A stretch of 64,000 nt of DNA from Crenobacter caeni. GTDB lineage: Bacteria > Pseudomonadota > Gammaproteobacteria > Burkholderiales > Chromobacteriaceae. Where the stretch lies: the NCBI RefSeq assembly GCF_010435965.1, contig NZ_JAAGAA010000004.1:124001-188000 (forward strand). The letters run 5' to 3'. Under the pieces are notes generated by a model. It ran no database searches. It was given only the letters and a program-made list of their open reading frames with translations, and was not told where the DNA came from. The position numbers were made by a program, and so were the translations under genes. How positions within the stretch are numbered: position 1 is the first letter of the stretch; each line of letters begins with the position of its first letter. This document shows positions 18,207 through 27,900 of this stretch, piece by piece.

Positions 18207-19241
18207 ATGCCACGCAATCTGTTCAAGTTGTCCGCCTTCGCCATCGCACTGGGGTTCGCCGCCGTCGCTCAGGCCGCGCCGCACGGTGAGGTGGCCGCGC
18301 GCGAGATGGTCCACGTCGCGACTGCGTTCAAGGGCCGCATGGCGGGCACCGCGCAGGAGAAGGCGGTCGCCGACTATCTGGCCGGAAAGTTCCGCGCAAT
18401 GGGCTACCAGGTGGTCGAGCAGCCGTTCACTTCCTCGTTCGAATACGAGAAGGCCGACAAGCAGAAGGAAAAGCGTGAAGTGAAGTCGCTCAACGTGATC
18501 GCGACCAAGCCGGGTCAGGACGACAAGGTGGTGATCGTCGGCGCGCACTTCGACTCGCGCACGCCGAAGAAAGACGGCGACATCGGCAAGATCGGCGGCC
18601 CGGGGCTCGAGGGGCTGGACGACAACGCGTCCGGCGTCGGCATGCTGCTCGAACTGGCCGACCAGCTCAAATCCGTGAAGACCAAACATACGATCAAGTT
18701 CGTCGGCTTCGGCGCCGAGGAACTGGGCCTGTTGGGCGCGAAGGACTACGTCGCGCGCATGACCGACACCGAGCGCAGCCAGCTGATCGCGATGGTCAAC
18801 ATGGACAGCCTGATCACCGGCGACAAGATGTACTTCCACGCCGGCAAGAATACCGTCGCCAAGGATGCGAAGGCCGGCCACGCGCGCGACCGCGCGCTGG
18901 CCATCGCCAAGAAACTGGGCGTCGCGGCCGGCACCAACCCGGGCCTCAACAAGGAATACCCGAAGGGTACCGGCTGCTGCTCGGACCAGGAAGCGTTCGA
19001 CGAGGCCGGCGTGCCGGTGCTGGCGGTCGAGGCGACCAACTGGGAGATCGGCGACAAGGACGGTTACGAGCAGACCACCAACAAGGCAATCAAGGACGGC
19101 ATGAGCTGGCACCGTCCGGATGTCGACAACGTCGCCAACCTGAAGCGCGTGTTCCCGAACCGTGTCGAAGAGCGCGCGCGCGACTTCAGTCGCGTGCTGA
19201 CCCCGCTGGTGATCGAGCTGGCCGGCGGCAAGGTCAAGTAA
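18207..19241 (+). CDS. Exported M28-family zinc aminopeptidase
   Basis: A 344-residue protein with a signal peptide (MPRNLFKLSAFAIALGFAAV, cleavage near AQA at residue 23) and an M28 peptidase domain. Probable di-zinc ligands are in GAHFDSR (His), LDDNASGVG (Asp), FGAEELGLLG (Glu), VNMDSL (Asp) and a late His in WHRPD. It resembles the E. coli Iap branch, which trims alkaline phosphatase in the periplasm, but the target here is unknown. The ATG at 18207 follows an AGGAG site; upstream starts encode non-conserved sequence. It is a single gene with its own terminator. The 218-base region to trxB holds the divergent promoters. Confidence 0.92.
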   Translation: MPRNLFKLSAFAIALGFAAVAQAAPHGEVAAREMVHVATAFKGRMAGTAQEKAVADYLAGKFRAMGYQVVEQPFTSSFEYEKADKQKEKREVKSLNVIATKPGQDDKVVIVGAHFDSRTPKKDGDIGKIGGPGLEGLDDNASGVGMLLELADQLKSVKTKHTIKFVGFGAEELGLLGAKDYVARMTDTERSQLIAMVNMDSLITGDKMYFHAGKNTVAKDAKAGHARDRALAIAKKLGVAAGTNPGLNKEYPKGTGCCSDQEAFDEAGVPVLAVEATNWEIGDKDGYEQTTNKAIKDGMSWHRPDVDNVANLKRVFPNRVEERARDFSRVLTPLVIELAGGKVK

Positions 19242-19259
19242 GCCGAGACGGCGCACAAG

Positions 19260-19288
19260 AAAACGGCCCCTTTAAAGGGGCCGTTTTT
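19260..19288. terminator. Bidirectional terminator between M28 peptidase and tetR genes
   Basis: A long palindrome, AACGGCCCC-TTTAAA-GGGGCCGTT, is flanked by A and T runs and lies between two convergent genes. Confidence 0.9.
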
Positions 19289-19301
19289 CATTGGCTGTGC
19301 G

Positions 19302-19880
19302 TCAGTCCTTCAGCGTCAGCGCCATGATCTCGTCGGCCAGCTCGGCGACGCCCAGCGTGCCAGCGCGGTTGTACCACTGCACCGTCCAGTGCAGGCTGCC
19401 CAGTAGCGTGCGCCTGAGCAGGCGGGTATTGGCCTTGACGAGGCCGGTAGCGGCAGCCTCGTCCAGCACCTGCTGCCACAGCGCCTCGTAGCGGTCGCGC
19501 AGCACGATGAGGCCGGGGCGGGACTCGGGCGACACGCTGCGCCACTCGTAGAGCATCACCTCGAGCGCGGCCTGGTTCTCGCCGAGCAGCGAATTGAGGT
19601 GCACGTGAAAGAGTGCGCGCACGCGCTCGAGCGGCTTGCTTTCGCGGGCAAGCGCCGCGGCCAGCTGTTCGGTGGTGCGGGTGATGCCCAGCGCCATCAC
19701 CGCAACCAGGATCTCCTCCTTGGTGCGGAAATGGTAGAACAGGCTACCGGACTGCATGCCGGCGGCGGTGCCGATGTCTCGCACGGTGGTGCGCTCGTAG
19801 CCCTGGTCGCGGAACAGGCGGGCGGCGATGCGGACAAGTTCCATCCGCCGGGTATTGTCTTCGGGCAGGGTCAGGCTCAT
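19302..19880 (-). CDS. TetR/AcrR-family transcriptional regulator
   Basis: A 192-residue one-component regulator. The N-terminal domain has the TetR helix-turn-helix, IAARLFRDQGYERTTVRDI then AAGMQSGSLFYHFRTKEEIL (residues 14-55), followed by a helical ligand-binding and dimerisation domain with an R-x-x-W-rich interface (YEWRSVSPESRPG). The ATG at 19880 overlaps the waaF stop by 4 bp, so it is translated after the heptosyltransferase gene. That is an unusual place for a TetR regulator. Its target and ligand cannot be read from the sequence; no separate promoter is obvious. Confidence 0.93.
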   Translation of the reverse strand: MSLTLPEDNTRRMELVRIAARLFRDQGYERTTVRDIGTAAGMQSGSLFYHFRTKEEILVAVMALGITRTTEQLAAALARESKPLERVRALFHVHLNSLLGENQAALEVMLYEWRSVSPESRPGLIVLRDRYEALWQQVLDEAAATGLVKANTRLLRRTLLGSLHWTVQWYNRAGTLGVAELADEIMALTLKD

Positions 19881-20917
19881 GGTGCTGGCGTGGTGGTGGG
19901 CGGGTAACGGTCTATCAGCTGCAAGGCGGCGTCCCACACCCTCTCGGGCATGAGTTTTTGCAGGCAGTCGGTGTGGCCCAGCGGGCAATTGCGCTCGAAG
20001 CACGGGCTGCAGTCGAGGTTGAGCGAGACGATGCGCGCCTTGTCGGTGAGCGGCGGGGTGAAGTCCGGGCTGGATGAACCGTACAGCGCGACCAGCGGCT
20101 TGCCCAAGGCGGCCGCGACGTGCATCAGCCCCGAGTCGTTGCACACTGCGAGGTCGACGCGGCCCATCAGGTCGATCGCGTCGGCAAGCGAGGTCGCGCC
20201 GCACAGGTTGCGCGCGGCGCCGCCGGACAGTTGCTCGATCTCCTGGCCGATGGCAGCGTCCTTGTCCGAGCCGAACAGCCACGCCTGCCAGCCCGCGTCG
20301 GCGAACGCGCGCGCGAGCGCGGCAAAGTGGTGCGCCGGCCAGCGCTTGGCCGGGCCGTATTCGGCCCCCGGGCACAGCGCGACGGCAGGCTTATTTGCGT
20401 CCAGTCCCAGGCGCGCGGCGACTTCGGCGCCGGCCGCCGCGTTGGCGCGCAGCTCGGGGTGGGGAATGGGCGCGGCAGGCAGCGTGCCCGGCGCCTCGGC
20501 CAGCGCGCAGAAGCGTTCGACCATGCGCGGCAGCGCGTTCTCGTCAAGCTCGCGCATATCGTTGATCAGCCCGTAGCGCATCTCGCCGGTAAAGCCGGTG
20601 CGCTTGGGGATGCCGGCAAAGGCCGGGATCAGCGCGGCCTTGAGCGAGCCGGGCAGCACCACGGCCTGGTCGAAGCCCAGGGCGGAGAGCTTGCGCGCGA
20701 CGCGCCAGCGCTCGCCAAGCCGCAAGGCGCCGTGGCCGAAGGGGTTGAGGTGGGCAGCGGCCACCTCTGGCATGCGCTCGAGCAAGGGCAACGTCCACGC
20801 CGGTGCGAACACGTGCACTTCGGCGCCGGGGTTGCGCTCGATGAGGCGGCGGTACAGAGGTTGCGCCATCACGCCGTCACCGACCCACGACGGGCCGATC
20901 ACCAGGATTTTCTTCAT
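19877..20917 (-). CDS. waaF: ADP-heptose:LPS heptosyltransferase II
   Basis: WaaF adds the second L-glycero-D-manno-heptose to the inner core of lipopolysaccharide on the cytoplasmic face of the inner membrane. The 346-residue GT9/GT-B protein begins MKKILVIGPSWVGDGVMAQP, and has the C-terminal donor-site sequence FGSDKDAAIG, LMGRVDLAVCNDSGLMHVAAALGKPLVALYG and SPCFERNCPLGHTDCLQKL. The Cys-rich end is typical of WaaF. The ATG at 20917 is preferred over a TTG five codons upstream. A terminator separates it from the zinc-finger gene, so it may have its own promoter. Confidence 0.93.
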   Translation of the reverse strand: MKKILVIGPSWVGDGVMAQPLYRRLIERNPGAEVHVFAPAWTLPLLERMPEVAAAHLNPFGHGALRLGERWRVARKLSALGFDQAVVLPGSLKAALIPAFAGIPKRTGFTGEMRYGLINDMRELDENALPRMVERFCALAEAPGTLPAAPIPHPELRANAAAGAEVAARLGLDANKPAVALCPGAEYGPAKRWPAHHFAALARAFADAGWQAWLFGSDKDAAIGQEIEQLSGGAARNLCGATSLADAIDLMGRVDLAVCNDSGLMHVAAALGKPLVALYGSSSPDFTPPLTDKARIVSLNLDCSPCFERNCPLGHTDCLQKLMPERVWDAALQLIDRYPPTTTPAP

Positions 20918-20930
20918 AGAGTGGTCAAGC

Positions 20931-20956
20931 AAAAAAGGTGCGGCAAGCGCACCTTT
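20931..20956 (-). terminator. Rho-independent terminator after the zinc-finger gene
   Basis: On the minus strand the stem AAAGGTGCG pairs with CGCACCTTT around a 5-base loop and runs into six T. It lies between the 66-residue zinc-finger gene and waaF. Confidence 0.75.
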
Positions 20957-20978
20957 GCCGGCCGGTACGGGCCGCCTG

Positions 20979-21179
20979 TCAGTGGTGGTGGCCGACCGGT
21001 CCGGTCAGTTTGTAAAGGGTGCCGCAGTAAGGGCAGCGAGCTTCGCCGCCGAGTTTCACGATCGGCAGGAATACGCGCGGGTGCGCGTTCCATTTGACCA
21101 TGTCGGGCATCGGGCAGGCCAGCGGCAGGTCCTTGGCCGTCACTTCGATCACGCGCTGGGTGTTTTCGGTCAGTTCCAT
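20979..21179 (-). CDS. Small CHCC zinc-finger protein
   Basis: A 66-residue protein starting MELTENTQRVIEVTAKDLPL. It carries the zf-CHCC pattern of Cys22, His33, Cys49 and Cys52 (ACPMPD, WNAHPRVFLP, ARCPYCGTLY) and a C-terminal HHH. The family is related to the NDUFS6 subunit of mitochondrial complex I and is common next to ilvE and waaF in betaproteobacteria. It presumably binds one zinc ion. Role unknown. It lies between ilvE and waaF on the same strand and is closed by a terminator. Confidence 0.9.
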   Translation of the reverse strand: MELTENTQRVIEVTAKDLPLACPMPDMVKWNAHPRVFLPIVKLGGEARCPYCGTLYKLTGPVGHHH

Positions 21180-21247
21180 GATGGTTCTTTGTTGCGTTGG
21201 TTGTGGTTGTTCTGCCCGGCAAGGGGCCGAGTATAGCGCCGGCGGCC

Positions 21248-22171
21248 TCAGTCGACCAAGGTCAGCCAGTGCGCGTAGCGCACGTCCTCGCCCTTGACGA
21301 TGGCGAAGTAGCGGCGCTGGATCTCCGTGGTGACCGGACCGCGGCAGCCCGCGCCGATCACCCGATTGTCCAGTTCGCGGATCGGCGTGATCTCGGCGGC
21401 GGTGCCTGTGAAGAACGCCTCGTCCGCGCTGTACACCTCGTCGCGGGTGATGCGCTTCTCGACAAGTTCGAGGTCCATCTCGGCGGCGATGGTCAGCACG
21501 GTGTCGCGGGTGATGCCCTCGAGCGCGGAGGTCAGATCCGGCGTGTACAGCTTGCCGCGGCGCACGATGAAGATGTTCTCGCCGGAGCCTTCGGCGACGA
21601 AGCCGTCGACATCCAGGAGCAGCGCCTCGTCGTAGCCGTCGCGCACCGCCTCCTGGTTGGCGAGGATGGAGTTCATGTAGTTGCCGTTGGCCTTGGCCTT
21701 GCACATGGTCACGTTGACGTGGTGGCGGGCGAACGAACTCGTCTTGACGCGGATGCCTTTTTCCAGCCCCTCTTCGCCGAGATAGGCGCCCCACGGCCAG
21801 GCGGCGACGATCAGGTGCACGTCGCCCGCCGGCGGCGCGATGCCGAGCTTGCCCGAGCCGTAAAACGCCATCGGCCGGAAATAACAGCTCTTGAGCGCGT
21901 TCTCGCGCACCACGGCCAGATGCGCGTCGTTGATCGCGTCGCGGCCGAACGGGATGTCGATGCCGAGGATGTGCGCCGAGCGCAGCAGGCGGTCGGTATG
22001 GTCGGCGAGGCGGAAAATCGCCGGCCCCCTGGCGGTTTCGTACGCGCGCACGCCCTCGAACACGCCCATGCCGTAGTGCAGGGTGTGGGTGAGCACGTGG
22101 GTGGTCGCCTCGCGCCACGGCACCAGTTTGCCGTCGTACCAGATCCAGCCGTCACGGTCAGACATCGACAT
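21248..22171 (-). CDS. ilvE: Branched-chain amino acid aminotransferase
   Basis: IlvE catalyses the last step of Leu, Ile and Val synthesis by transferring an amino group from glutamate, with pyridoxal phosphate. The 307-residue fold-type IV protein shows WIWYDGKLVPW, THTLHYGMGVFEGVRAY, the lysine-containing KAKANGNYMNSILANQEA and the cofactor signature DGFVAEGSGENIFIV. The ATG at 22171 follows an AAGGAG site seven bases upstream. It sits 49 bp after the glnE stop, and both enzymes concern nitrogen flow from glutamate and glutamine. Confidence 0.97.
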   Translation of the reverse strand: MSMSDRDGWIWYDGKLVPWREATTHVLTHTLHYGMGVFEGVRAYETARGPAIFRLADHTDRLLRSAHILGIDIPFGRDAINDAHLAVVRENALKSCYFRPMAFYGSGKLGIAPPAGDVHLIVAAWPWGAYLGEEGLEKGIRVKTSSFARHHVNVTMCKAKANGNYMNSILANQEAVRDGYDEALLLDVDGFVAEGSGENIFIVRRGKLYTPDLTSALEGITRDTVLTIAAEMDLELVEKRITRDEVYSADEAFFTGTAAEITPIRELDNRVIGAGCRGPVTTEIQRRYFAIVKGEDVRYAHWLTLVD

Positions 22172-22220
22172 TGTCTTGCTCCTTGGGTTGGAGATATTAC
22201 GTGCGATTATACAGGCCGAA

Positions 22221-24908
22221 TCACGTTTGCGGCGGCTCGACGCCGGCAAACAGCGCCTCCCACAGCGCCGCGACCTGCCGGTAGTGTGCCTTCAGCGCAC
22301 CGTCGACCGCCACCGCGCGCACTTCGGCGAGGCGCGAGGCATGCTGCAGGCGCCGGTAGTGGCGGTACGCGGCCTGCGCGTCGGCGGCCAGCGCCCTGTC
22401 TATCAGCCCGGCGTCGGCGGCGACGGCGAGCAGCGCGATGGTGCCGGTGTTCGCGGTCAGCGCGGGCAACTCGTGCGCGTGGGCGAGGATCAGGTACTGG
22501 ACGATGAACTCGGCGTCGATGATGCCGCCCGTGGCGTTCTTCACGTCGGTGTCGATGGCCGGGTGGCTCTCGCGCATGCGCGCGCGCATGGCGACCACTT
22601 CGGACGCAAGCGCCTGCGGCTCGCGCTTGAGGCCCAGCACCCGCTGGCGGATCGCCTCGAAGCGCGCGCCGATGGCCGCATCGCCCGCGACAAAGCGCGC
22701 GCGGGTCAGCGCCTGGTGCTCCCACACCCACGCCTCGTGCTGCTGGTAGTGTTCGAACGCGTCGACGGTGCTCACCAACAGCCCGCTTTGCCCGTTCGGG
22801 CGAAGCCTCAGGTCGATGTCGTACAGCACGCCCGCGCTGGTGGTGCTGGTCAGCCAGGTCGTCATCTTGCGCGCGAGGCGCGCGTAGAGTTCCGGCGCGT
22901 CGGCGTGTTCGTCGTCGTAGAGGAAGATCAGGTCGAGGTCGGACGCGTAGCCGAGCTCCTTGCCGCCCAGCTTGCCGTAGCCGACGATGGCGAAACGCGG
23001 GGTGTCGGTGTGCCGGCCGCGGATGTCCAGCCACGCGTACTTGAGCGTTGCGGCCAGGGTGACGTCGGCCAGGCGAGAGAGTTCGTCCGACAGCGCTTCC
23101 AGCGTCCACATGCCGGCGATGTCCTGCGCGACCAGGCGGAACACCTGCGCGTGCTGGAAGTGGCGCAGCGTGTCCATCTGCGCCTCGGCGTCGCCCTTGT
23201 TCTCCTGCATGCCCGCGTCCAGTTCGCGCGCGAGCCTGTCCCAGTCGGGGCTCGCGTACAGCACGCGCGCGTCGAGCAGCTCGTCAAGCAAGATGGGGTG
23301 GCGCATCAGGTAGCCCGACACCCAACTGCTCGCCGAGCAAAGCTGCGCGAGCCGCTGCAGCGTCTGCGGGTATTCGGTGAGCAGCGCAAGGTAGGACGCG
23401 CGCCGGCTGACCGCTTCCAAGAGGGCGAGGATGCGGGAGAGCGTCGCGTCCGGTTGCGGCAGCGCGCCGGCCACCTCGATCAGGGGCGGCAACAGCGCGT
23501 CGAACTTGTGCTGGCTGCTGGCGGGCAACTGGCGGTAGCGCTGGCTGCCGGCCAAGGCCGACAGCTGGCGGGCGACGGCGGCGGCGTCTTCGTAGCCCAG
23601 GCTTGCCAGTGCGGGGGCGGGGTCGGCCTCGCCGTTTTCGCGGATGTCGCGCCACAGTCCGGCGAGCGGGTGCGCCGGCGCGTTCTCGGTCGGCAGGAAG
23701 AACACCTGCTCGAAGTGGCGCGTCACATGGCGGCGGTGTACGTTGAGCGTCGCCATGAACGCGTCCCAGTTGGTTGCCCCCATGCTTTGCGCGATGGCGT
23801 GGCGTGCGGCGTCCGTCTCCGGCAGCGTCTGCGTCTGTGCGTCGTCAACGTATTGCAGGCGGTGTTCGAGGCGGCGCAGGTAGTCGTAGGCGGCCTCGAG
23901 CTCGGACACCGCGTCGTCTTCCATCAGGTGCATGGCTTTGAGGCAGGCGAGGGTCTCGCGGGTGCCCTTGAGCTGCAGGCGCTTCTCGCGGCCGCCGCGG
24001 ATCAGCTGGAACACCTGCGCGATGAACTCGATTTCGCGGATGCCGCCCGGCCCCAGCTTGATGTTGGCCGCCATGTCGCGGCGGGCGACCTCGCGGCGGA
24101 TCTGTGCGTGCAGTTCGCGCATCGCGCCGTAGGCGCCGTAGTCGAGGTATTTGCGGTAGACGAAGGGACGCACCAGCTCGGCGAGTCCGGCCGCGTCGCC
24201 GGTGACGGCGCGGCCCTTGATCCACGCGTAGCGCTCCCACTCGCGGCCCTGGGTGAGCAGGTAGTTTTCCAGCGCGGCGAAGCTCATCACCAGCGGGCCC
24301 GAGTCGCCGTAGGGGCGCAGGCGCATGTCGACGCGGAACACCAGGCCGTCGGCGGTGGTCTCGCTGATGATGCGGATGATCTCTTTGCCCAGCCGCGTGA
24401 AGTACTCGTGATTCGACGTGACGCGACCGCCGGCGGTCTCGCCGTCTTCGGGGTATACGAAGATCAGGTCGATGTCGGACGAGACGTTGAGCTCGAAACC
24501 GCCGAGCTTGCCCATCGCGACGACGATCAGCTGCTGCGCCTCGCCGCTGTCCTCGCCCGTCGGCGTGCCGTAGCGCGCGAGGCTGGCGCATGCCGACGCC
24601 TCGGCGCGTACGATGGCGAAGTCGGCCAAGTCGCTGATGGTGGTGACCACCTCGTCGAGCGGGGCGAGGCCGGCGAGGTCGCGTGCGATCAGGCGCGCCA
24701 TCACCGCCTGGCGCAGCCGGCGCAGCGCACCGATCAGCGCGTCTGCCTCATCCAGCGTATCCCAGTCGGCAAAGGCGGCCATTTCGCCGGGCGTGAACGG
24801 CTGGTGCAGGTGCGCCTTGAGCTCGGCGAGCCGCTCGGGTCTAGCCTGAAAAAGTCGTTCCAGATAGAAGCTGAAGCGGCGGGCGCCGGCGATGGCCGTC
24901 TCTGGCAT
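22221..24908 (-). CDS. glnE: Glutamine synthetase adenylyltransferase / adenylyl-removing enzyme
   Basis: GlnE attaches or removes AMP on glutamine synthetase in response to PII and glutamine. The 895-residue protein has two nucleotidyltransferase-like halves. The N-terminal one contains GMGKLGGFELNVSSDIDLIF near residue 140 and the C-terminal one GYGKLGGKELGYASDLDLIF near 640, each with the DxD pair. The chosen start, ATG 24908, gives MPETAIAGARRFSFYLERLF. An in-frame ATG at 24950 would add 14 residues and overlap the divergent yhdP start. It works with GlnD at 3.5-6.1 kb. Confidence 0.96.
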   Translation of the reverse strand: MPETAIAGARRFSFYLERLFQARPERLAELKAHLHQPFTPGEMAAFADWDTLDEADALIGALRRLRQAVMARLIARDLAGLAPLDEVVTTISDLADFAIVRAEASACASLARYGTPTGEDSGEAQQLIVVAMGKLGGFELNVSSDIDLIFVYPEDGETAGGRVTSNHEYFTRLGKEIIRIISETTADGLVFRVDMRLRPYGDSGPLVMSFAALENYLLTQGREWERYAWIKGRAVTGDAAGLAELVRPFVYRKYLDYGAYGAMRELHAQIRREVARRDMAANIKLGPGGIREIEFIAQVFQLIRGGREKRLQLKGTRETLACLKAMHLMEDDAVSELEAAYDYLRRLEHRLQYVDDAQTQTLPETDAARHAIAQSMGATNWDAFMATLNVHRRHVTRHFEQVFFLPTENAPAHPLAGLWRDIRENGEADPAPALASLGYEDAAAVARQLSALAGSQRYRQLPASSQHKFDALLPPLIEVAGALPQPDATLSRILALLEAVSRRASYLALLTEYPQTLQRLAQLCSASSWVSGYLMRHPILLDELLDARVLYASPDWDRLARELDAGMQENKGDAEAQMDTLRHFQHAQVFRLVAQDIAGMWTLEALSDELSRLADVTLAATLKYAWLDIRGRHTDTPRFAIVGYGKLGGKELGYASDLDLIFLYDDEHADAPELYARLARKMTTWLTSTTSAGVLYDIDLRLRPNGQSGLLVSTVDAFEHYQQHEAWVWEHQALTRARFVAGDAAIGARFEAIRQRVLGLKREPQALASEVVAMRARMRESHPAIDTDVKNATGGIIDAEFIVQYLILAHAHELPALTANTGTIALLAVAADAGLIDRALAADAQAAYRHYRRLQHASRLAEVRAVAVDGALKAHYRQVAALWEALFAGVEPPQT

Positions 24909-24938
24909 ATAATACGGACCCCAAGTGATGACAAGATC

Positions 24939-27900
24939 GTGACTGAGCATTCTAACCCCACGCCCGCCGCGCCGCTCAAGCGTTTGCGTGCCTCGCTAGG
25001 CGCCCTGCCACTGTCCGCGCTGCTGCGTTGGGGCGGTCGCGCCTTGCTGGCGTTCGCCGCGCTGTGGGTGTTCGTCGCGCTCGCGCTGACGCTCGCGTGG
25101 AATTTCTGGCTGCAACCAAGATTGCCCGAGGTGAAGGCGCGGCTCGCCAGTGAACTCAGTACGCTGACCGGCCGAAAGCTCACCATCGGCACGCTCTCGG
25201 CGAGCTGGCAGGCGCTGGAGCCTACCCTTGCCGTCGGCGACATCCGCATCCGCAATGCCGACGGCAGTGACCTGCGCGTGGGCGAAGTGACGCTGACGCC
25301 TTCGTGGTCGTCGTTGTGGCGCTGGCAGCCGCGCTTTGCCAGCATCCGCGTGCAGGGGCTGGAGCTTGCGCTGACGCGCGCGCGTGACGGCAAGCTGAGC
25401 CTCAACGGCATCCCGCTTTCGGCCGAGGGTGGCAAGGGTGAGGGCGAACGCGTCGTCAACTGGCTGATCGCGCAGCCGTCCATCGTTGTCGACGCCAAGC
25501 GGCTCGCCTGGCACGACCTGCAAGTCGGCGTCGGCCCATTGACGGTGTCGGACACCCGGCTGACGCTCAGGGATACCCTGCTTGGCCACCGCTTGCGCCT
25601 CGAAGGCCGGCCCGACAGCCGTTTTCTCGGCAGTTTCCTGTTTACCCTCGCCTGGCGCGGCGACGAACTCTCGCGCTGGCGCGAATGGTCGGGCGACGCG
25701 CAACTCGTCGCGCGCGACGGCCGCTTCGGCTGGTGGGAGCGCTACGCGCCCGAGCTGCCGCTGGCTAAGCGCGGGCGCGCCAGCGTAGACATGCGCGCTG
25801 AGTTTGCCGGCGGCGAGCTCACCGTGCTGGCTGGCACCGCCTTGCTCGAACAGGCGGCGCTGGCTGGCCAAGGGGGAGAGCAGCTTGCCCTGCCCAAGGT
25901 CGCCGGCCGCATCGACTACCGGCTGAAAGAGGACGGCGAGCATGTGCTCGCCGCCGACCGGCTGTTCCTCACCACCTCGCGCGGCCCGCTGTTCGAGAAC
26001 AGCCGGGTGAGCGCGCGCTGGGGCAGGCAGGGCGGCGAGGCCAGCGCAAGCGGGCTCGACCTTGCGCCCCTGTTGCCAGTGCTGATCGCGGCGCGCTTGC
26101 TGCCGGAGAAACCCTGGTCGACCGCAGCGCTGACCGGCAACCTGACCGAGCTTGCCGCGCGCTGGCAGGGCAAGCCACTCAAGCCGCAAGGCTACCGGGT
26201 CAGCGGGCGCTTCAGCGACCTTGGCTGGCACACGGTCGGCGCCTTGCCCGGTGTCGCCGGCGGCTTCTCGGGCCGCGTCGCGTTCAGCGAACAGGGCGGC
26301 TCGGTGGTGCTCGCCGGCCGCGACGTGACGGTCAGCGCGCCGGAAATCTTCGAGCAGCCGTGGCAGCTTGTGCGCGCCGACGGCGAGGTGAACTGGCAAA
26401 GGCAAGGCGACAGCTGGCAGGTGAAGCTGCCGGGCCTGAAACTGCTCACCGGGGACTTCGAAGGCGAGGTCGGCGGTACGCTCGACGTGCAGCCGGGCGG
26501 CGCGCTGCTGGCCGACTTCAAGGCGCGCGTGCCCGAAGTCGCGCTGACCCGCGTCGAGCGCTACCTGCCGCGCGAACTGGGCGAGGAGACGCTTGTGTGG
26601 CTGCGCGAAGCGCTGCTTGGCGGGCAGGGGCGTGACGTGGAGGCGGTACTGAAGGGGGATCTGAACGCCTTCCCGTTTGCCAAGGGCCGGGGTGGCCGCT
26701 TCGCGCTGGACGCGAAGATCGTCGACGGCGCCTTGCGCTTCGAGCCCGACTGGCCGGTGATCGGCAAGATAGACGGGCGGCTTGAGCTCCTGAACGACAA
26801 CGTGACGGTGCGCGCGCAAAGCGCGCAAAGCGCAGGCGCGGCGCTCTCCGACGTGGTGGTGCGCCTGCCCGACCTTGATACGCAGGATGCGCGGCTTGAC
26901 ATCGCAGGGCAGGTCGACGCGCCGCTCTCCACCATGCTCGCGTATACGGTGCAGAGCCCGGTCAACGGCTATCTGGACGGCTTCCTCGGCGAAATCGCCG
27001 CCACCGGCCCGGCGAAGCTCGGCCTCAAGCTCGACGTGCCGCTTAATACGCCAGAAAAGACCCGCGTGAAGGGGACGCTCGCGCTCGCAGGCAACGACTT
27101 GCGTTTTACCGGTCTGCCGATCCCGCCGGTGACGCGGGCGAAGGGCGACTTGGTGTTTACCGAGTACGGCGTCGATATCGCTGGCATTTCGGCCGAGGTG
27201 TTCGGCGCGGCGCAGCGGCTGAGTGCCCGGAGCACGCCGGACGGCGTGTCGCGTTTCGCGATCCGCGGCGAGGCCGATACCCGGCGCCTGGTCGGCTACT
27301 ACCTCTCGCCACTGGATCGCTTCGTGGAGGGCACAAGCCCGATCGACATCGACTTCACGCTGAAAGACGGCGGCCTTGCCTCGCTCGTCGCGAAAAGCCC
27401 GCTGATAGGCACCCGCATCGACGCGCCATTGCCCGCCTTCAAGGCCGCCGACGCGCGCTGGCCGCTTGCGCTGTCGATCAAGCCGGTGCGTGAGGACCTG
27501 GAAATCGACTGGTCGCTGGAAGGGCACGCCTCCGGTGTGGTCCGGCTGGACGGACGGGGTGGCCTCAAGGGCGCCAGCGTCGGCGTCGGGCGCGCCCCGC
27601 CTGCCTTGCCTGCGCACGGGCTCGCCGTCGGCGTTGCCGCGCCGACCCTCGACGCCAGTGCGTGGCTGGCGCGGCTGGGTGGTGGCGGCCCGGCGTCTGC
27701 GCATGCCGGGCCCGCCCTGCCACCTTGGCCGGTCAGGGTGGATGTCAGGACGGCCGAGCTTGTGGCGGATGGCAAGCCGCTGGGCGCGGTTGACCTCGCA
27801 ACCGTCATCGACGCGCACGGCGCGCACGGCGACGTGGATAGCCCCCTGCTTGCCGGGCGCTACCGCTATGACGCGCCGGCGGCTGCCCTGCAGCTCGACC

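Noticed and set aside
22083-24938. 952-codon upstream extension of the yhdP frame
   Set aside because: This part is antisense to glnE and ilvE. The YhdP membrane anchor begins right after the GTG at 24939.
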